In this document: piece by piece, positions 54,063 through 64,000 of the stretch
Layout: every line of letters begins with the position of its first letter
Numbering within the stretch: the stretch's first letter is position 1
Source of the DNA: Symsagittifera roscoffensis
Taxonomy: Eukaryota; Xenacoelomorpha; Acoela; Convolutidae
Assembly (NCBI RefSeq): GCF_963678635.1
Contig: NC_087065.1
Location: 59,980,754 to 60,044,753, forward strand
Direction: 5' to 3'
Length of the DNA: 64,000 bases
Made by a program: the position numbers and the translations under genes
Notes under the pieces: model-generated
The model's input: the letters and a program-made list of their open reading frames with translations, nothing else
Databases searched by the model: none
Told to the model about the DNA's origin: nothing

Positions 54063-55694
54063 GCACTTCAACACATCGGCTTAGCTCGCCCCTTGTGAGA
54101 ACTCTTTTTTAAATACTTATACTTTCGCATGAATCAGTCGATAAATTGGTGTCAGCTTTATTAATGAATTGTCGGTCAAGTAAGTTAACATAAAGCTTTA
54201 TAACAAACCATTCAATGCATAATTATTGGACCGATGCAAAACTGACCAACAAAGGTGCTCAATTTCGAACGAAGTAACTTAAATTTAAGATCCTCCATCA
54301 ATTGGCCAACAAGTAGAATGCATGTCAATACTAGTCACTCTGTACTGCCGTTTTAGCCGCCCTGCAAGTTCATTCTCGTTGTTTGTACCACTCGTTGTGA
54401 TGGTTTGAATTACAGGTGCTGTCAAATTCGTCACTGGAATGACCAAATTGTACATCTTGCTATTACAGATCATTTTCATGTGATACCATGCATTTTGTCA
54501 GATATTTACTTCTCTAATCTTGTTCAAAGAGTTTAATGAGTTTTCGTTGGTCCATTAGAGCGAACGTGTCAATAAGTAATCGTGCGGTTTAACAACTTGA
54601 AACAAATTTAGAGCTTTTGAAGAAACGTCCCCGGGGTTGAAACAGTTATGGTAAACATAAACTTCAAGTCCATTTGGAAAAAAAATCGGAACTTTTATTA
54701 TCTTTTTTGAATTTGACGCAAAAACAGAAACTTCTCGGCAGATTTCGCTTTGTTTACCTACCGCATAATTCAGCCGAGGGCTTTCTCTTCAATTTATTTT
54801 AGGGCCAATTCTTTAATTTCATGTTAAATTGACATAAAAATATCCCGCATGCCATAAAAAAGCATTTTTGCCTAAGAAGTTTACTGAGATAAAGCTGAAA
54901 GCAAATGAATCAAGAAAATCAATGCTTTAAGAATTAAATGTTGATGAAAACTGATGATACAGGGTTTAACATACAAATGAATACTACTGCGGTTTTTGCT
55001 AATGCTCATTCGTTTTCTATAATAAATTGAGCTGGAAATAATTGAATCTTCTCAGCTTTGGTAATTTGGTGCTATTTTATCACTTCATCAAATGCCAATA
55101 TGTATTTTCAAACCCATCTTTAGGAAGTTCGAACCGAATTGACTTAACTGAACAGAGAAATTGAACTACATACAGCAGGGGTAATTTGGTACCAGTTTTC
55201 AAATCCTCTTCATTAGCTTGACAGTGTGACAATTTAATTATTAAAATAAAACAGCTCCGTCCTCTGCGGTCACTTACTACCCCATTAATCAGATTAGGCA
55301 GGCGATTTTTTTCCAAAACATTGACATTGATGACGTGTGGGGGCTGTCTAATTCAAAACTATCGCAACTATACAAAGAAAAAAATGATATAATTCAAAAC
55401 AAGTCTGTTCTAATAAATTAACGTGAGAGCATAATTGGGTTAAGGAAGACAGCAGTTTTAGAAACGACGGTTCGAATTTGAAGAAAACTAGATTATAGGA
55501 CTAAATAAACGATTTGAATCTTGTAGAGTAAATCAATCGTATTTGAAAAATTAACTTTTTGCCTAAACCAATCTTTTTGCCAAAAATATTCAATTGTGGA
55601 AAGTCCAGAGGCAAACTTGAAGAAAACTGGAGCTCCGTTCTGAAAAACCGACTCAATCTACTTAAAGTCAGTCTCCTTCTTTTAGTTTTTTTTT
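54063..55694. other. Intergenic sequence upstream of TRPM
   Basis: A+T-rich with no recognised gene. Minus-strand ORFs at 54285-54479 and 55080-55316 have no recognisable motifs and no support. The TRPM promoter should lie here if exon 1 is correct, but I see no clear core element. Confidence 0.4.
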
Positions 55695-55826
55695 CAAAAA
55701 TACGACAAAATTGTTCGCATCAGGACAAAGCTATAAACGTCTGAATTGCCTTTCACCAAACTTGATATGTTTTTTGGCAAAAAAGTGATACATAGTTCAA
55801 AAAAGTATATAGTTTTTTAGAAAGGC
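55695..55826 (+). mobile_element. Left part of an H2-like repeat split by the LTR element
   Basis: GACAAAATTGTTCGCATCAG, then GACAAAGCTATAAACGTCTG and AATTGCC, is a diverged H2 left end. The matching right end (CGCGCAAAATTATTCCGCTA, then ...GGGAACAAAAA) is at about 63325-63366, beyond the retrotransposon. Confidence 0.4.
55822..55826. repeat. Target-site duplication, left copy
   Basis: AAGGC precedes the 5' LTR, and the same five bases follow the 3' LTR at 62866-62870. Confidence 0.6.
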
Positions 55827-56072
55827 TGTTGCAGCGCAAATGTAAGCGAGAGTATAAATGCATATAAAATTGAACCAAAATGTAAATGCATATAGGGACA
55901 GTAGCCGAGCGTATACAGCGTTCGAATCCCGCCTAGGTTATTTCCTTTCTAGAACTCAAATATGCCCCGAAATTGATGGGACGCTCCGTAACCAGGTCCG
56001 AACTCCCCCCCCCCCCCCCCAAAAAAACCTAGTTTAACCATCTTTTCGCTCTAGTTTGGTTCAGCCTTGAAA
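55827..56072 (+). repeat. 5' LTR of BEL/Pao element
   Basis: It begins TGTTGCAGCGCAAATG and ends near GGTTCAGCCTTGAAA. It aligns with the 3' LTR throughout, except for an about 26-bp gap in the tRNA-like part and differing C/A homopolymers near 56006. The exact 3' edge is uncertain by a few bases. Confidence 0.85.
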
Positions 56073-56351
56073 AAGACAGGTATTCTCGTTCTTAACATAG
56101 CTGAGGATTTTATCTCAAAGCGAAAGGCCAAAGACCAAATACTTATCGAAAAGTATAAAGAGCTGCACCAGCCCGCTTCCCTTGAGTTGAAGACTCTGTT
56201 GTTACTTGGACGATACAGTGCTGACCTAAGTACACTGAAAGCTAAGAAGAAGCGGAACCGTTTGTCGCCTAAAAATCGTAGGGCGATTCACAATAGACTT
56301 AAAGCGTTAAAACTTCAAGTTCCTCCCCCATGTAAGTTATTGATGTATTAG
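56067..56351 (+). other. Leader ORF of the retrotransposon
   Basis: 95 open codons overlap the LTR edge, with a Lys/Arg-rich second half (LKAKKKRNRLSPKNRRAIHN). It starts without a clear ATG. It may be untranslated leader or an N-terminal gag remnant; no family was recognised. Confidence 0.3.
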
Positions 56352-56422
56352 ATTATTTTGTGAATTTACTTGAGTGAAAATAAAGTTTTTTCTGAGAGTT
56401 GTTTGTTTCTGAAATTATGAGC

Positions 56423-57165
56423 ATGGAAGTTAAGTTTCAGAAGAAAATTAAGAAGTTGTTTGAGAAACGTAGCAATCTCGAAAACGAACTTTATAAATGC
56501 CACGAAATAACTTTGGAATTTATAGAGAGTCAGAGTCGTTGCTCAAAAATTGATACCTAGATTGAAAAATGTAGGAACTTTATAGAACAAGCGGTCGAGG
56601 TAAATAATGAGTTGATTGATATGGCTGCAAAAAGTGCCAGCCCCGATGAATTGATACCGGCACAAAATATGTGGCTTCATAAGTTGACACAAAGCAACGA
56701 TAAATTTCTGCAGGAAGCAATCACTTATAAAACAAGTTTTGAGGCAGTAACAGAGCCGAACAACATAGATAGCAGCTCAAAAATTTCTCATCATTCCGAA
56801 AAAATTGAACAACCACAGTCGCATAAAACAGATACCCGTTCTAATTTGTTACACCGAAGCATCCGACATCAGCAATCGGGTTCTCAAAAATCTAGTCGTC
56901 ATACCGCCGCTCCGTCGAAAACACTTTCTGAGAAAAAGCGCAATTTAATGATTTTAAAGAAACAACAAGAGGAACTTGAGAGGCAGGCAAAGGTGTTTGT
57001 CATTAAGACTGAAAGAGCAGCAAAACAAGATGAAACAATATTTTTTAGTACAACAAAGCAGTTTAGAGTTGGAAGAATTGGCCGAAGAACACAGGAAAAA
57101 ACTGGCAGAAATTGAGTTGAAAGGGCTTGAGTTAGAAGTCGGAAATCAGCGAGAATGCTGAGGAA
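56423..57165 (+). pseudogene. BEL/Pao gag, N-terminal coiled-coil part (broken)
   Basis: An ATG at 56423 opens a Lys/Glu-rich frame, with an in-frame TAG at 56558-56560. The same frame resumes to about 57050, where a frameshift moves the coding signal to another frame ending at the stop at 57159-57161. Motifs include KKQQEELERQAKV and LEELAEEHRKKLAEIELKGL, typical of the helical N-terminal gag of this lineage. Confidence 0.7.
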
Positions 57166-57359
57166 AGTGGTTTAACTCGAATCTCTCCACGAATAACAAT
57201 AAACGAAAAGGATCGTACGCGTCACTGGGTCAAATCGGTTGATCATAATCAGCCTGAATCTGTTGTAGTTTCCAATCAAGAGCAGCACGTTCGTTCGACA
57301 GCTCCCGAGGAAACTTATCCTGCATCAACAAATTACATGGTCTCATCAAGTTTACAGGA

Positions 57360-58479
57360 GTGAATAATGTCCAGGCAGCTTCTAGTGATCCAAGGTTGTA
57401 CTTCAGTAACCACATTCACGGACAACGACTTAATTTGTCGAATTTGGTCCAATCGCAGATTTCCGTTACTAATCCAGAAGGGTTACAGCAGGTCATTCAA
57501 CCTGTTTCTAATAATTTGCCTCAGCAAACTTTTTTGTCCACTCATCAGTGCTAGGTAATCCAAACACAGGGTCAGTAGTCCAAGTAATTTCTGAAAACTA
57601 TTTTGCTCCGACAACATCTGCAGACGTTCCTTCTGGTGTAGCACCGTTCGTTTCTGCATCCACAACAATTAATCAAGTTTCTTTAAGTCATCAAACTACA
57701 GTAGTGGGTAAAGCAAAATCCGCAATCGCTGAGTATAGCCATAGCGGAGTACTATATAAAGACGCATTAGCAACTCTTCAAAGAAATTTCGGGCAGCCGC
57801 ATGCTCTAGTAGGGGCTCATCTAGATAAATTGAGTAATTTTCCGCCGCTGAAAATGCATAACTCAGAAAATGTAATTAACTTTTCCTCTGCAATTTCTAG
57901 ACTTGTTACCGTACTTGGAGTGAATAATGCCCAGGCAGCTTCTAGTGATCCGAGATTGTATTTCAGTAACCACATTCACGGACAACGACTTAATTTGTCG
58001 AAATTGGTCCAATCGCAGTTTTCCGTTACTAATCCAGTAGGGTTACAGCAGGTCATTGAACCTGTTTCTAATAGTTTGCCTCAGCAAACTTTTTTGTCCA
58101 CTCATCCAGTGCTAGGTAATCCAAACACAGGTTCAGTAGTCCCGGTAACTTCTGAAAACTATTTTGCTCCGACAACATCTGCAGACGTTTCTTCTGGTGT
58201 AGCACCGTTCGTTCCTGCATCAACAACAATTAATCAAGTTTTCTAAGTCATCAAACTACAGTAGTGGGTAAAGCAAAATCCGCAATCGTTGAGTATAGCC
58301 ATAGCGGAGTACTAAATAAAAACGCATTAGCAACTCTTCAAAGAAAGTTCGGGCAGCCGCATGCTGTAGTAGGGGCTCATCTAGATAAATTGAGTAATTT
58401 TCCGCCGCTGAAAATGCATAACTCGGAAAATGTAATTGGCTTTTCCTCTGCAATTTCTGGACTTGTTACCGTATTCAAG
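57360..58479 (+). repeat. 560-bp tandem duplication inside gag
   Basis: 57360-57919 and 57920-58479 are nearly the same (for example TGAATAATGTCCAGGCAGCT at 57361 and TGAATAATGCCCAGGCAGCT at 57921). One-base indels differ between copies and shift frames. It duplicates the Gln/Thr/Ser-rich linker and the start of the capsid-like region. Confidence 0.9.
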
Positions 58480-58730
58480 TCTCTATCTTTTAACGACGAC
58501 CTGAAAAATGTTAACTTAGTGAATCAGGCTGTGAGTAACCTTCCCCCAAACCTTAAGGAAGCATGGTCAATGCAAACCGTAAGACGCCAGTGGCATCGAC
58601 CAACTCTGCTAGATTTTAACGAATGGCCTAAAGAAAAAGCGGAGGGTCATGAGAGGCTAAAAACAATTAATTCTAAGGGTAAGTCTGAAGAACCAGTAAG
58701 GCAAAAAGTAAGTGTTTGCTAGTAACGCGA
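57548..58730 (+). pseudogene. BEL/Pao gag, capsid-like part (duplicated and frameshifted)
   Basis: Two frames carry KDALATLQRNFGQPHALVGA and its twin NKNALATLQRKFGQPHAVVG, the A-x-x-x-L-x-x-x-F-G-x-P signature of the DUF1759-type gag of BEL/Pao. Each is followed by NFPPLKMHNSENVI. Only the second copy continues into the rest of the capsid region (LVNQAVSNLPPNLKEAW). Confidence 0.75.
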
Positions 58731-58963
58731 AAGTAAGTGATAAGACTAAGGAAAAAACAAAGTTCCCTCCAAGTTCTGTATGTAAAGGTCAACACGCTCT
58801 TTGGAATTGCGCCGTATTCAAAGAAAAAAACGCTACGCAACCAGCGAAACATGTAGCCGAACAAAAACTTTGCTTTGCGTGTTTACAGAGCAATCATAGT
58901 TTTCGTTATTGTAGCAAGGCCAGAAAGTGCCCCAAACCACAACGTGCTCTTACATGGAGCTGA
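58712..58963 (+). pseudogene. BEL/Pao gag zinc-knuckle region
   Basis: LCFACLQSNHSFRYCSKARK fits C-x2-C-x4-H-x4-C. It lies in a different frame from the capsid part, so a frameshift separates them. Zinc knuckles bind the element's own RNA during packaging. Confidence 0.8.
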
Positions 58964-59074
58964 AAAAATTTTTTTCCTCCTAAGGATACTAAAAGTTCCC
59001 CGGCGTCAGGTAACGCAAACACTAAACATGTATCGACTAACGCTGCCGTCGGCGATATTCATAGCCAGGAGTCA

Positions 59075-59600
59075 ACTAAAGGCCCCCTGCCAGTTGTATC
59101 ACTCGCCGTCTCTTCGGATGCGACAATTACTAATGCCCTAGCTCTTTTCGATAGTGCATCCACGCACTCGAGGTTATCCGCCGATCTCGTAAAACGTCTC
59201 CATTTGGTTGGCACTCCCGTTAGCCTCACCATAAATGGATTCAATTCTACGAGCTTGATGAAAGCTCATCAGGTAAGTTTTCAAGTTTCCGCCGAAACGA
59301 ATAATAGCGCATTTTCGTTTTTTTTGAGCTCATGTTAAGAATCATATTCGCATTGGATCGGATAGCATTAGTATTCCTGATTTACAGGAAAAATACCCGC
59401 AGTTGGCTCCGATAAACCTATACATTATAAGTATGGTGAAGTCGAAATAATTATAGGACAAGATTTCTACCACGCCATAAGACCCGTTGAGTACCTTCTG
59501 GGGGAGGACTCTATTTCACCGTGCGCCGTACGCCTTCCGATAGGTTGGGTTTTAAGTGGTCCGTTACCGCCGTCCTTTAACTCGAACTCGTCTTGCTTTA
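59075..59600 (+). pseudogene. BEL/Pao aspartic protease region (broken)
   Basis: PLPVVSLAVSS and ALALFDSASTHSRLSADLVK give the active-site Asp as D-S-A. A second block, GQDFYHAIRPVEYLLGED then LPIGWVLSGPLP, is the end of the DUF1758-like domain. At least one frameshift falls between them, at about 59320-59440. Confidence 0.75.
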
Positions 59601-59617
59601 AGTGTGTTGTCGAAGAC

Positions 59618-60115
59618 ATGTCTCTTGCGGGTCAAATTAAAACTTGGTATGAGTTGGAGTCATATGGAGCCTTCAAGCAAGTAGATGCCCGTTCCGCCGC
59701 CGGCAAACGTGCTTTGTCGGTTTTGAAAAATGACACCTTTCACAATGGTGAGAGGTACATTGTACCAATGCTTTGGAACAATAAAGAAAGACTTTCATCG
59801 AATAACTTTTTTTCCTCCTTAGCTCAATTAAAGTCTTGGGAAAGAAGGCTAGATAAGGATCCGTTGCTCCGTGAGAAGTACGCCGAAACAATTAGAGAAG
59901 ATATACAAAAAGGATTGTCATAACCGTTAAGGCACACGATCCCAAATCACGAGCCGATTGTGAGTGGTATCTCCTGCATCACCCGGTGTTGAACCTGAAC
60001 AAACCCGGTAAGGTGCGCCGAGTCCTCATTGGGGCATCGAAGTGTCATGGCGCTTCCTTGAACAAATCTTTGTTGGTTGGCCCAGATCATTTTTGTACTT
60101 TTAAGATTCCGTCAG
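59618..60115 (+). pseudogene. BEL/Pao pol linker and start of reverse transcriptase
   Basis: [20 protein letters not shown] (59618-59923 frame) precedes the RT in this lineage. A stop then interrupts, and another frame gives [36 protein letters not shown], ending in a TAA near 60118. Confidence 0.75.
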
Positions 60116-61397
60116 CATAAATACGCCGTTCCAGCTGACATTGAAGGGATGTTTTTACAGGTTGGAGTCCGTGAAGAAGATCAACCTCACCTTCGTTTTT
60201 TTGTGGCGGGAGGACCCCACATCAAGTGTGGTTGTTCACCAATATACACGTCACATTTTTGGTGCCCGTGACTCGCCGACTTGTGCGAATTTTGCTTTGC
60301 AGAATACCGCATCGGATCATCAAGCTGAGTACCCCGAAGCTGCTTCGGCTGTTGTCCAGACGTTTTATATGGATGATTATCTGGATTCTTTTCAAAACAG
60401 GGATGACGCCTTGAAATTAGGTAGGGATTTAGTCTCGTTGCTTAAACTAGGTGGGTTTCATCTGTCAAAATTTGTCAGCAACGTGCTTGACGTAACAACT
60501 GCTCTTGATCCCGATAACCGTGAGTCCAATTCCTCTGTCAAAGATATTTGTACGAGTCCAGACCAGTCGTTGCATGTTCTCGGTCTTAAGTGGGATCATG
60601 TAAAAGATACCTTAGTCGTAAGTAAAGGGGTTGATCGTCCACTAGACAAAGCTATCAACCAGCGTACCGAGTTGAGTTTTGTTTCCTCTGTTTTTAATCC
60701 AATTGGATTAGTGGCTCCGGATACCGTGAAGGCTCGCCTTCTATTAAAAGATATCTTGCGAATCAGCGGTCAAAAATGGGACGATGATCTGCCAGAGGAA
60801 GTCAAAAAGCAGTTCCTTGAGTGGCACTCAGGTTTTCATTTGTTTGGTTCTCTGACAAAACGTCGTAGCTTTTTTACAGGCCCTTTTGACCGAATAGAAC
60901 TTCACATGTTCGGTGATAGTTCGCAGGATGTTTTTTGTGCCGTCACTTTCTTTCGTGCGCGACTTGCTAGCTCGCATCAGACCGAATTAGCCTTTTTGTT
61001 TGGCAAAGCCCGCGTTGCGCCTATGAAAGCGCTATCTATTCCAAAGTTAGAGTTTCAAGTGGCTCTTCTTGCAACCCGCTTAAAAGAAGAAATTTTGAAA
61101 GGTCTTACTTTCAAAGTTACGGATACTTTCATGTGGACAGATAGTACCACTGTTCTTCAGTGGCTTAACTCCTATATTAAACTACCCGTTTTTGTTGGTA
61201 ATTGCACTGGTGAGATTCTGGAGTCTACTACCACTGATCAGTGGCATCACATACTTAGCGGCGATAACCCAGCTGATATCGGTACACGTGGGATTTCTTC
61301 GGAAGCCCTCAAGGAAAGCATTGGGTTACTGGCCCTAGTATACAGAGAACGACTGATTGGCCGCTCAAGCCCGATACAAGGGTTATTGATAAAATAA
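60077..61397 (+). pseudogene. BEL/Pao reverse transcriptase and RNase H (longest intact stretch)
   Basis: The RT finger/palm begins in one frame ([19 protein letters not shown]) and passes near 60180 to the 60141-61397 frame. Seen there: HIFGARDSPTCANFAL, the YMDD box at 60366-60377 in TFYMDDYLDSF, and LHVLGLKWDH. The RNase H part has LHMFGDSSQDVFCAV, ALSIPKLEFQVALLATR and FMWTDSTTVLQWL, so the D, E and D positions survive, followed by DNPADIGTRG. It makes cDNA from the element's RNA when active; this copy lacks intact flanks. Confidence 0.85.
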
Positions 61398-61465
61398 GAC
61401 TCAAAAGACCATCAAGTGATATCGACATTTGTCTGGAAAATTCGTCAAATTTTGTCGTCGAGGAT

Positions 61466-61957
61466 TTGATAGAAAAAACTCTTCCCATCGGAAAATGGGA
61501 GAGATTCAATTCAATTGTAAAATTCAAACGCACAGTAGCATTTTTGTTAGGATGGCTGGCAACCCATAAACATTTCCCGTCGAGTATATTAGAAATTACA
61601 GACCCGTGTGAAATGGATATTGCTGAACAGAAGCTCATTTACCTGTCCCAGGGTAAGACATTCCTCAGTGAGCTAAAATTACTAAGATCCGGTAAAGTTA
61701 TTACGAGGAATAGTCGGATCGCCAAGTATTCGCCGTTCATTGGACCAGCTGGCATCCTTCGCCATGATATCTTAGGCAACAGAAGAGTAAATGAGGAGGT
61801 TCTAAGAATCTCGCTGTGCCTTGTTGAGCAATCACTTAACGCTAGACCGATAACAGCCGTTAGTACCAATCCGCATCCGCTAGATCTAGAGGCGTTGACC
61901 CCGAATCATTTTATCCTTGGTCAACACGCAGCGAGTTTTCCGTCGTTAAGTTTCTAA
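61466..61957 (+). pseudogene. BEL/Pao integrase region, first part (rearranged)
   Basis: It starts with the pre-integrase linker (IEKTLPIGKWERFNSIVKF, then AKYSPFIGPAGIL). It then jumps directly to the C-terminal half (VEQSLNARPITAVSTNPHPL, LTPNHFILGQHAASFPSL). The H-H-C-C zinc domain and the first part of the catalytic core that should lie between are missing here. Confidence 0.75.
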
Positions 61958-62330
61958 GAAAACTTCGACCATAAGAAGCGGTTCGCCAGAGCGCAATCAT
62001 ACGCCTATTATACTTGATGCACGTCACGCGGTTGTTCGGTTATTGGTTAAACACTTGCACGTTAGGAATTTCCGTCAAGGCTTGGATTACATGCGTGCGG
62101 TGGTTAATTTGAAATACGTTGTGTTAAATTTGCGATGGTTGCTGCGAAACATTGAAAATATTTGCGTTGCGTGCCGAAAACTCGTACGGAGAACATGCAG
62201 ATCTAGAGGCATTGACCCCGAATCATTTTATCCTTGGTCAACACGCAGCGAGTTTTCCGTCGTTAAGTTTCGAAGAAAACTTCGACCATAACAAGCGATT
62301 CGCCAGAGCGCAATCATACGCTAAAGCAAT
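61886..62330 (+). repeat. Duplicated integrase C-terminal segment
   Basis: GATCTAGAGGCGTTGACCCC at about 61884 recurs as GATCTAGAGGCATTGACCCC at about 62200. Both run through the LTPNHFILG codons to GCGCAATCATACGC. The first copy ends in a stop (TTTCTAAG); the second continues in frame. Confidence 0.85.
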
Positions 62331-62445
62331 ATGGACACGGTGGATGCGGGAATACGTTCCTTCCCTAAATAGGAGGGTAAATTGGCACAACCAATCAGAC
62401 GTTAAGTTGAAAGCCGGCGACTTGGTTTGGGTTTATAGAGCCTGA
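62025..62445 (+). pseudogene. BEL/Pao integrase region, second part (out of order)
   Basis: The zinc-binding domain (LVKHLHVRNFRQGLDYMRAV, then ENICVACRKLVR) appears here after, not before, the first C-terminal segment. It is followed in another frame by the second LTPNHFILG copy and the chromodomain-side end (WTRWMREYVPSLNRRVNW, LKAGDLVWVYRA). Catalytic-core acidic residues are not recognisable. Confidence 0.75.
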
Positions 62446-62601
62446 CACTCCACGTAGACATTATCCACTCGCACGTATCATCAGACTGCACTACGGCAAG
62501 GACGGATGCGCGAGATCCGCCGACATAAAGACCGTTACGAGCGAACTGACCCGCCCGACCGTAAAGCTCGCTCCCGTTCTTCCTTGTTTAAGGGTTGAGG
62601 A

Positions 62602-62865
62602 TATTGCAGCGCAAATGTAAGCGAGAGTATACACGCATATAAAGTTGAACCAAAATGTAAATGCATATAGGGACAGTAGCCGAGCGTATACAGGGTGCGT
62701 CCCGGCGGGTTTGATGCCGGTTCAAATCCCGCCTAGAGCATTTCCTTTCTAGAACTCAAATATGCCCCGAAACTGGTGGGACGCTCCGTAACCAGGTTCG
62801 AACCCCCCCCCAAAAAAAAAACTAGTTTAACCGTCTTTTCGCTCTAGTTTGGTTCAACCTTGATT
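62602..62865 (+). repeat. 3' LTR of BEL/Pao element
   Basis: It begins TATTGCAGCGCAAATG and ends CAACCTTGATT. It holds the fuller tRNA-like segment absent in part from the 5' LTR. Several substitutions separate the two LTRs, so the insertion is not recent. Confidence 0.85.
62670..62736 (+). other. tRNA-like segment in the LTR
   Basis: GACAGTAGCCGAGCG resembles a Leu/Ser-type tRNA A box, and CCGGTTCAAATCCCGCC contains a good B box at 62719-62730. In the 5' LTR the equivalent is shortened to GCGTTCGAATCCCGCC at about 55919-55934. A full cloverleaf was not verified. Confidence 0.4.
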
Positions 62866-62870
62866 AAGGC
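62866..62870. repeat. Target-site duplication, right copy
   Basis: AAGGC matches 55822-55826. Confidence 0.6.
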
Positions 62871-63366
62871 TGACCTTTAAAAAGAGCAATTTGTCTCAAC
62901 GACAAATACTGGCCATTTTAGCAGCTTGCTTTGAGTTATGCAGATGTTTGAGGCCGATGTTACCGATGATGAAATATAATTTGAAAATTGTTCAAATTAT
63001 GGATTTCCAGAGTTATGTTTGCCGAGAAAATGACATGTAATTCAACTGTTTGAAAGTCGATATTTTTACGATTCGATTTGTGGAGATTTACGCGCACAAA
63101 GGCTACAACCGGATTTCTTACAAACTTTGTACGAGTTAGTTTTATCCAATTTTGGACAAATTAACAATCTTAAAACTAACATAATGAAAAACAAAATGGC
63201 TGCAGGTGAAATGTTCTAATAAATTTGAACTCAGAACATAAGCGTATTTCAAGCTGTATCAAAAATTTTTGCCATAATTTCTTGTTAAAAATCAAAGTTT
63301 GTTTGGGGGAAAAGCCGCCCCGCGCAAAATTATTCCGCTACTTTCTTCAACGTTGGGAACAAAAAT
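62871..63366 (+). mobile_element. Right part of the H2-like repeat split by the LTR element
   Basis: It carries H2 landmarks in order: AATTAACAATC, TGGCTGCAGGTGAAATGTTC, then GCCGCCCCGCGCAAAATTATT and CCGCTACTTTCTTC, ending GTTGGGAACAAAAA. It is diverged. Confidence 0.4.
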
Positions 63367-63402
63367 GGTAATTCCAGTTGATGGTTAAATAAATTTAATT
63401 TA

Positions 63403-63912
63403 TTGTTCCGACTTTCGATACGAAAGCAACGGAATATTTGTGCTCGGGATGGGTTTTTTCTTTCTTCAGACAAATTTTGACTTTTTAAATAGCCATTTTT
63501 GACGGAAATTTTTTATTTCGTTCAAAAGGTAACGTTATCCTGAGCTTAAGTTTGAAAAAATATTTCACCTGTGATTATTTTTTGTAAAGTTATGAGGGTT
63601 TAAAGATTGCCATTTTGGCCATTTTGACCAATTTGGGACAATTAACGCGCGATATAATTTGTGCAATTAACGCGTGAGCGGAGATTTAATCCGTCTTATA
63701 AATCGTTCCAATTTGGTTTAAGGAAGCTTATTTTTCATAATTGATTTGTTACAAGGAACGAAATTTATCCTTTTGTTTTTTATATGTCGTGTGGGGGGAT
63801 GATTTTCATAAAAATCTTCAAACAAAAAAAATTTCTTTTTTTTACTTTCAATTCTTTAATATTATTACTGCTCCATAAACCTTAAAAGGCAGTCGGAACA
63901 TTCATACGAGAA
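63403..63912 (+). mobile_element. H2 family element, hairpin deleted
   Basis: In this orientation it starts TGTTCCGACTTTCGATACGA, contains TGTGCTCGGGATGGGTTTTT, AATTAACGCGCGATATAATT and GTGTGGGGGGATGATTTTC, and ends GGCAGTCGGAACATTCATAC, then GAG. The 3' stem-loop found in other copies has been lost exactly between ACATTCA and TACGAG. Confidence 0.6.
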
Positions 63913-64000
63913 GTTTTGTTTCTTTTGCAAGTGAGACGAATTGTAGATTGATGAATACTTAAAAAATATAAGACTCAAAACCAAATTGGTCGTATATCAA
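63913..64000. other. Window end
   Basis: A+T-rich sequence with nothing recognised. Confidence 0.4.

Larger units (their letters stand above)
55827..62865 (+). mobile_element. BEL/Pao-type LTR retrotransposon, degraded
   Basis: About 7.0 kb between two LTRs with a 5-bp flanking duplication. The order is gag with a zinc knuckle, aspartic protease, reverse transcriptase with a YMDD box, RNase H, then integrase. This order, the DUF1758-like protease and the phrases around the RT ([30 protein letters not shown] in RNase H, LTPNHFILG near the end) place it in the BEL/Pao lineage. Stops, frameshifts, a gag duplication and a scrambled integrase mean this copy cannot make a full polyprotein. No envelope-like ORF is seen. 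Confidence 0.92.

Noticed and set aside
54285-54479. Minus-strand ORF as an upstream TRPM exon
   Set aside because: No TRPM N-terminal motif. The Cys-Gly-Cys exon at 53766-54007 already supplies a start codon with correct phase.

Overview
The window is nuclear DNA of an animal, probably an invertebrate. Coding sequence is split by GT-AG introns, intergenic and intronic DNA is very A+T-rich, and repeats are dense. No bacterial features were seen. I cannot name the species from the sequence. Two ion-channel genes dominate, followed by a degraded LTR retrotransposon.

Plus strand, 1-42086: the 3' part of a PIEZO mechanosensitive channel gene. From 5801 to the stop at 42084-42086 I could place 27 exons. 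All junctions are phase-compatible and give one uninterrupted reading frame of about 1,608 codons. They encode C-terminal transmembrane blade units, a conserved YYA..AHSELICYF block, a long Ser-rich disordered linker, the last peripheral helices, the anchor, the extracellular cap, the inner pore helix and the intracellular C-terminal domain. The first part of the window is odd. Positions 1-5168 repeat at 8037-13204 with no difference seen on line-by-line comparison. This looks like a direct tandem duplication with an 8,036-bp period, of which the window holds the end of unit 1 and all of unit 2 (5169-13204). The duplicated exons cannot be joined in frame by neighbour-to-neighbour splicing.

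Minus strand, 54007-42292: a six-exon TRPM-type (melastatin TRP) cation channel gene of about 1,270 codons, also with a consistent frame through every junction. It is convergent with PIEZO. The two stop codons are about 205 bp apart, so the 3' UTRs probably overlap or abut.

55827-62865: a BEL/Pao LTR retrotransposon with about 250-bp LTRs and a likely 5-bp target-site duplication. Its gag-pol is broken by stops, frameshifts, a 560-bp gag duplication and a rearranged integrase. It seems to be inserted into an older short repeat whose two halves flank it.

Introns carry several interspersed repeat families. Two (called H1 and H2 here) have subterminal inverted repeats plus a short hairpin at one end only, and they occur head to tail, as expected of non-autonomous Helentron-like elements. 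There is also a terminal-inverted-repeat family starting with a CAGGGGCGGATC-like end, a tRNA-like SINE family, a decayed LINE reverse transcriptase, and several minisatellites and palindromes. Apart from both being cation-channel genes, no functional link between the genes is shown by the sequence.
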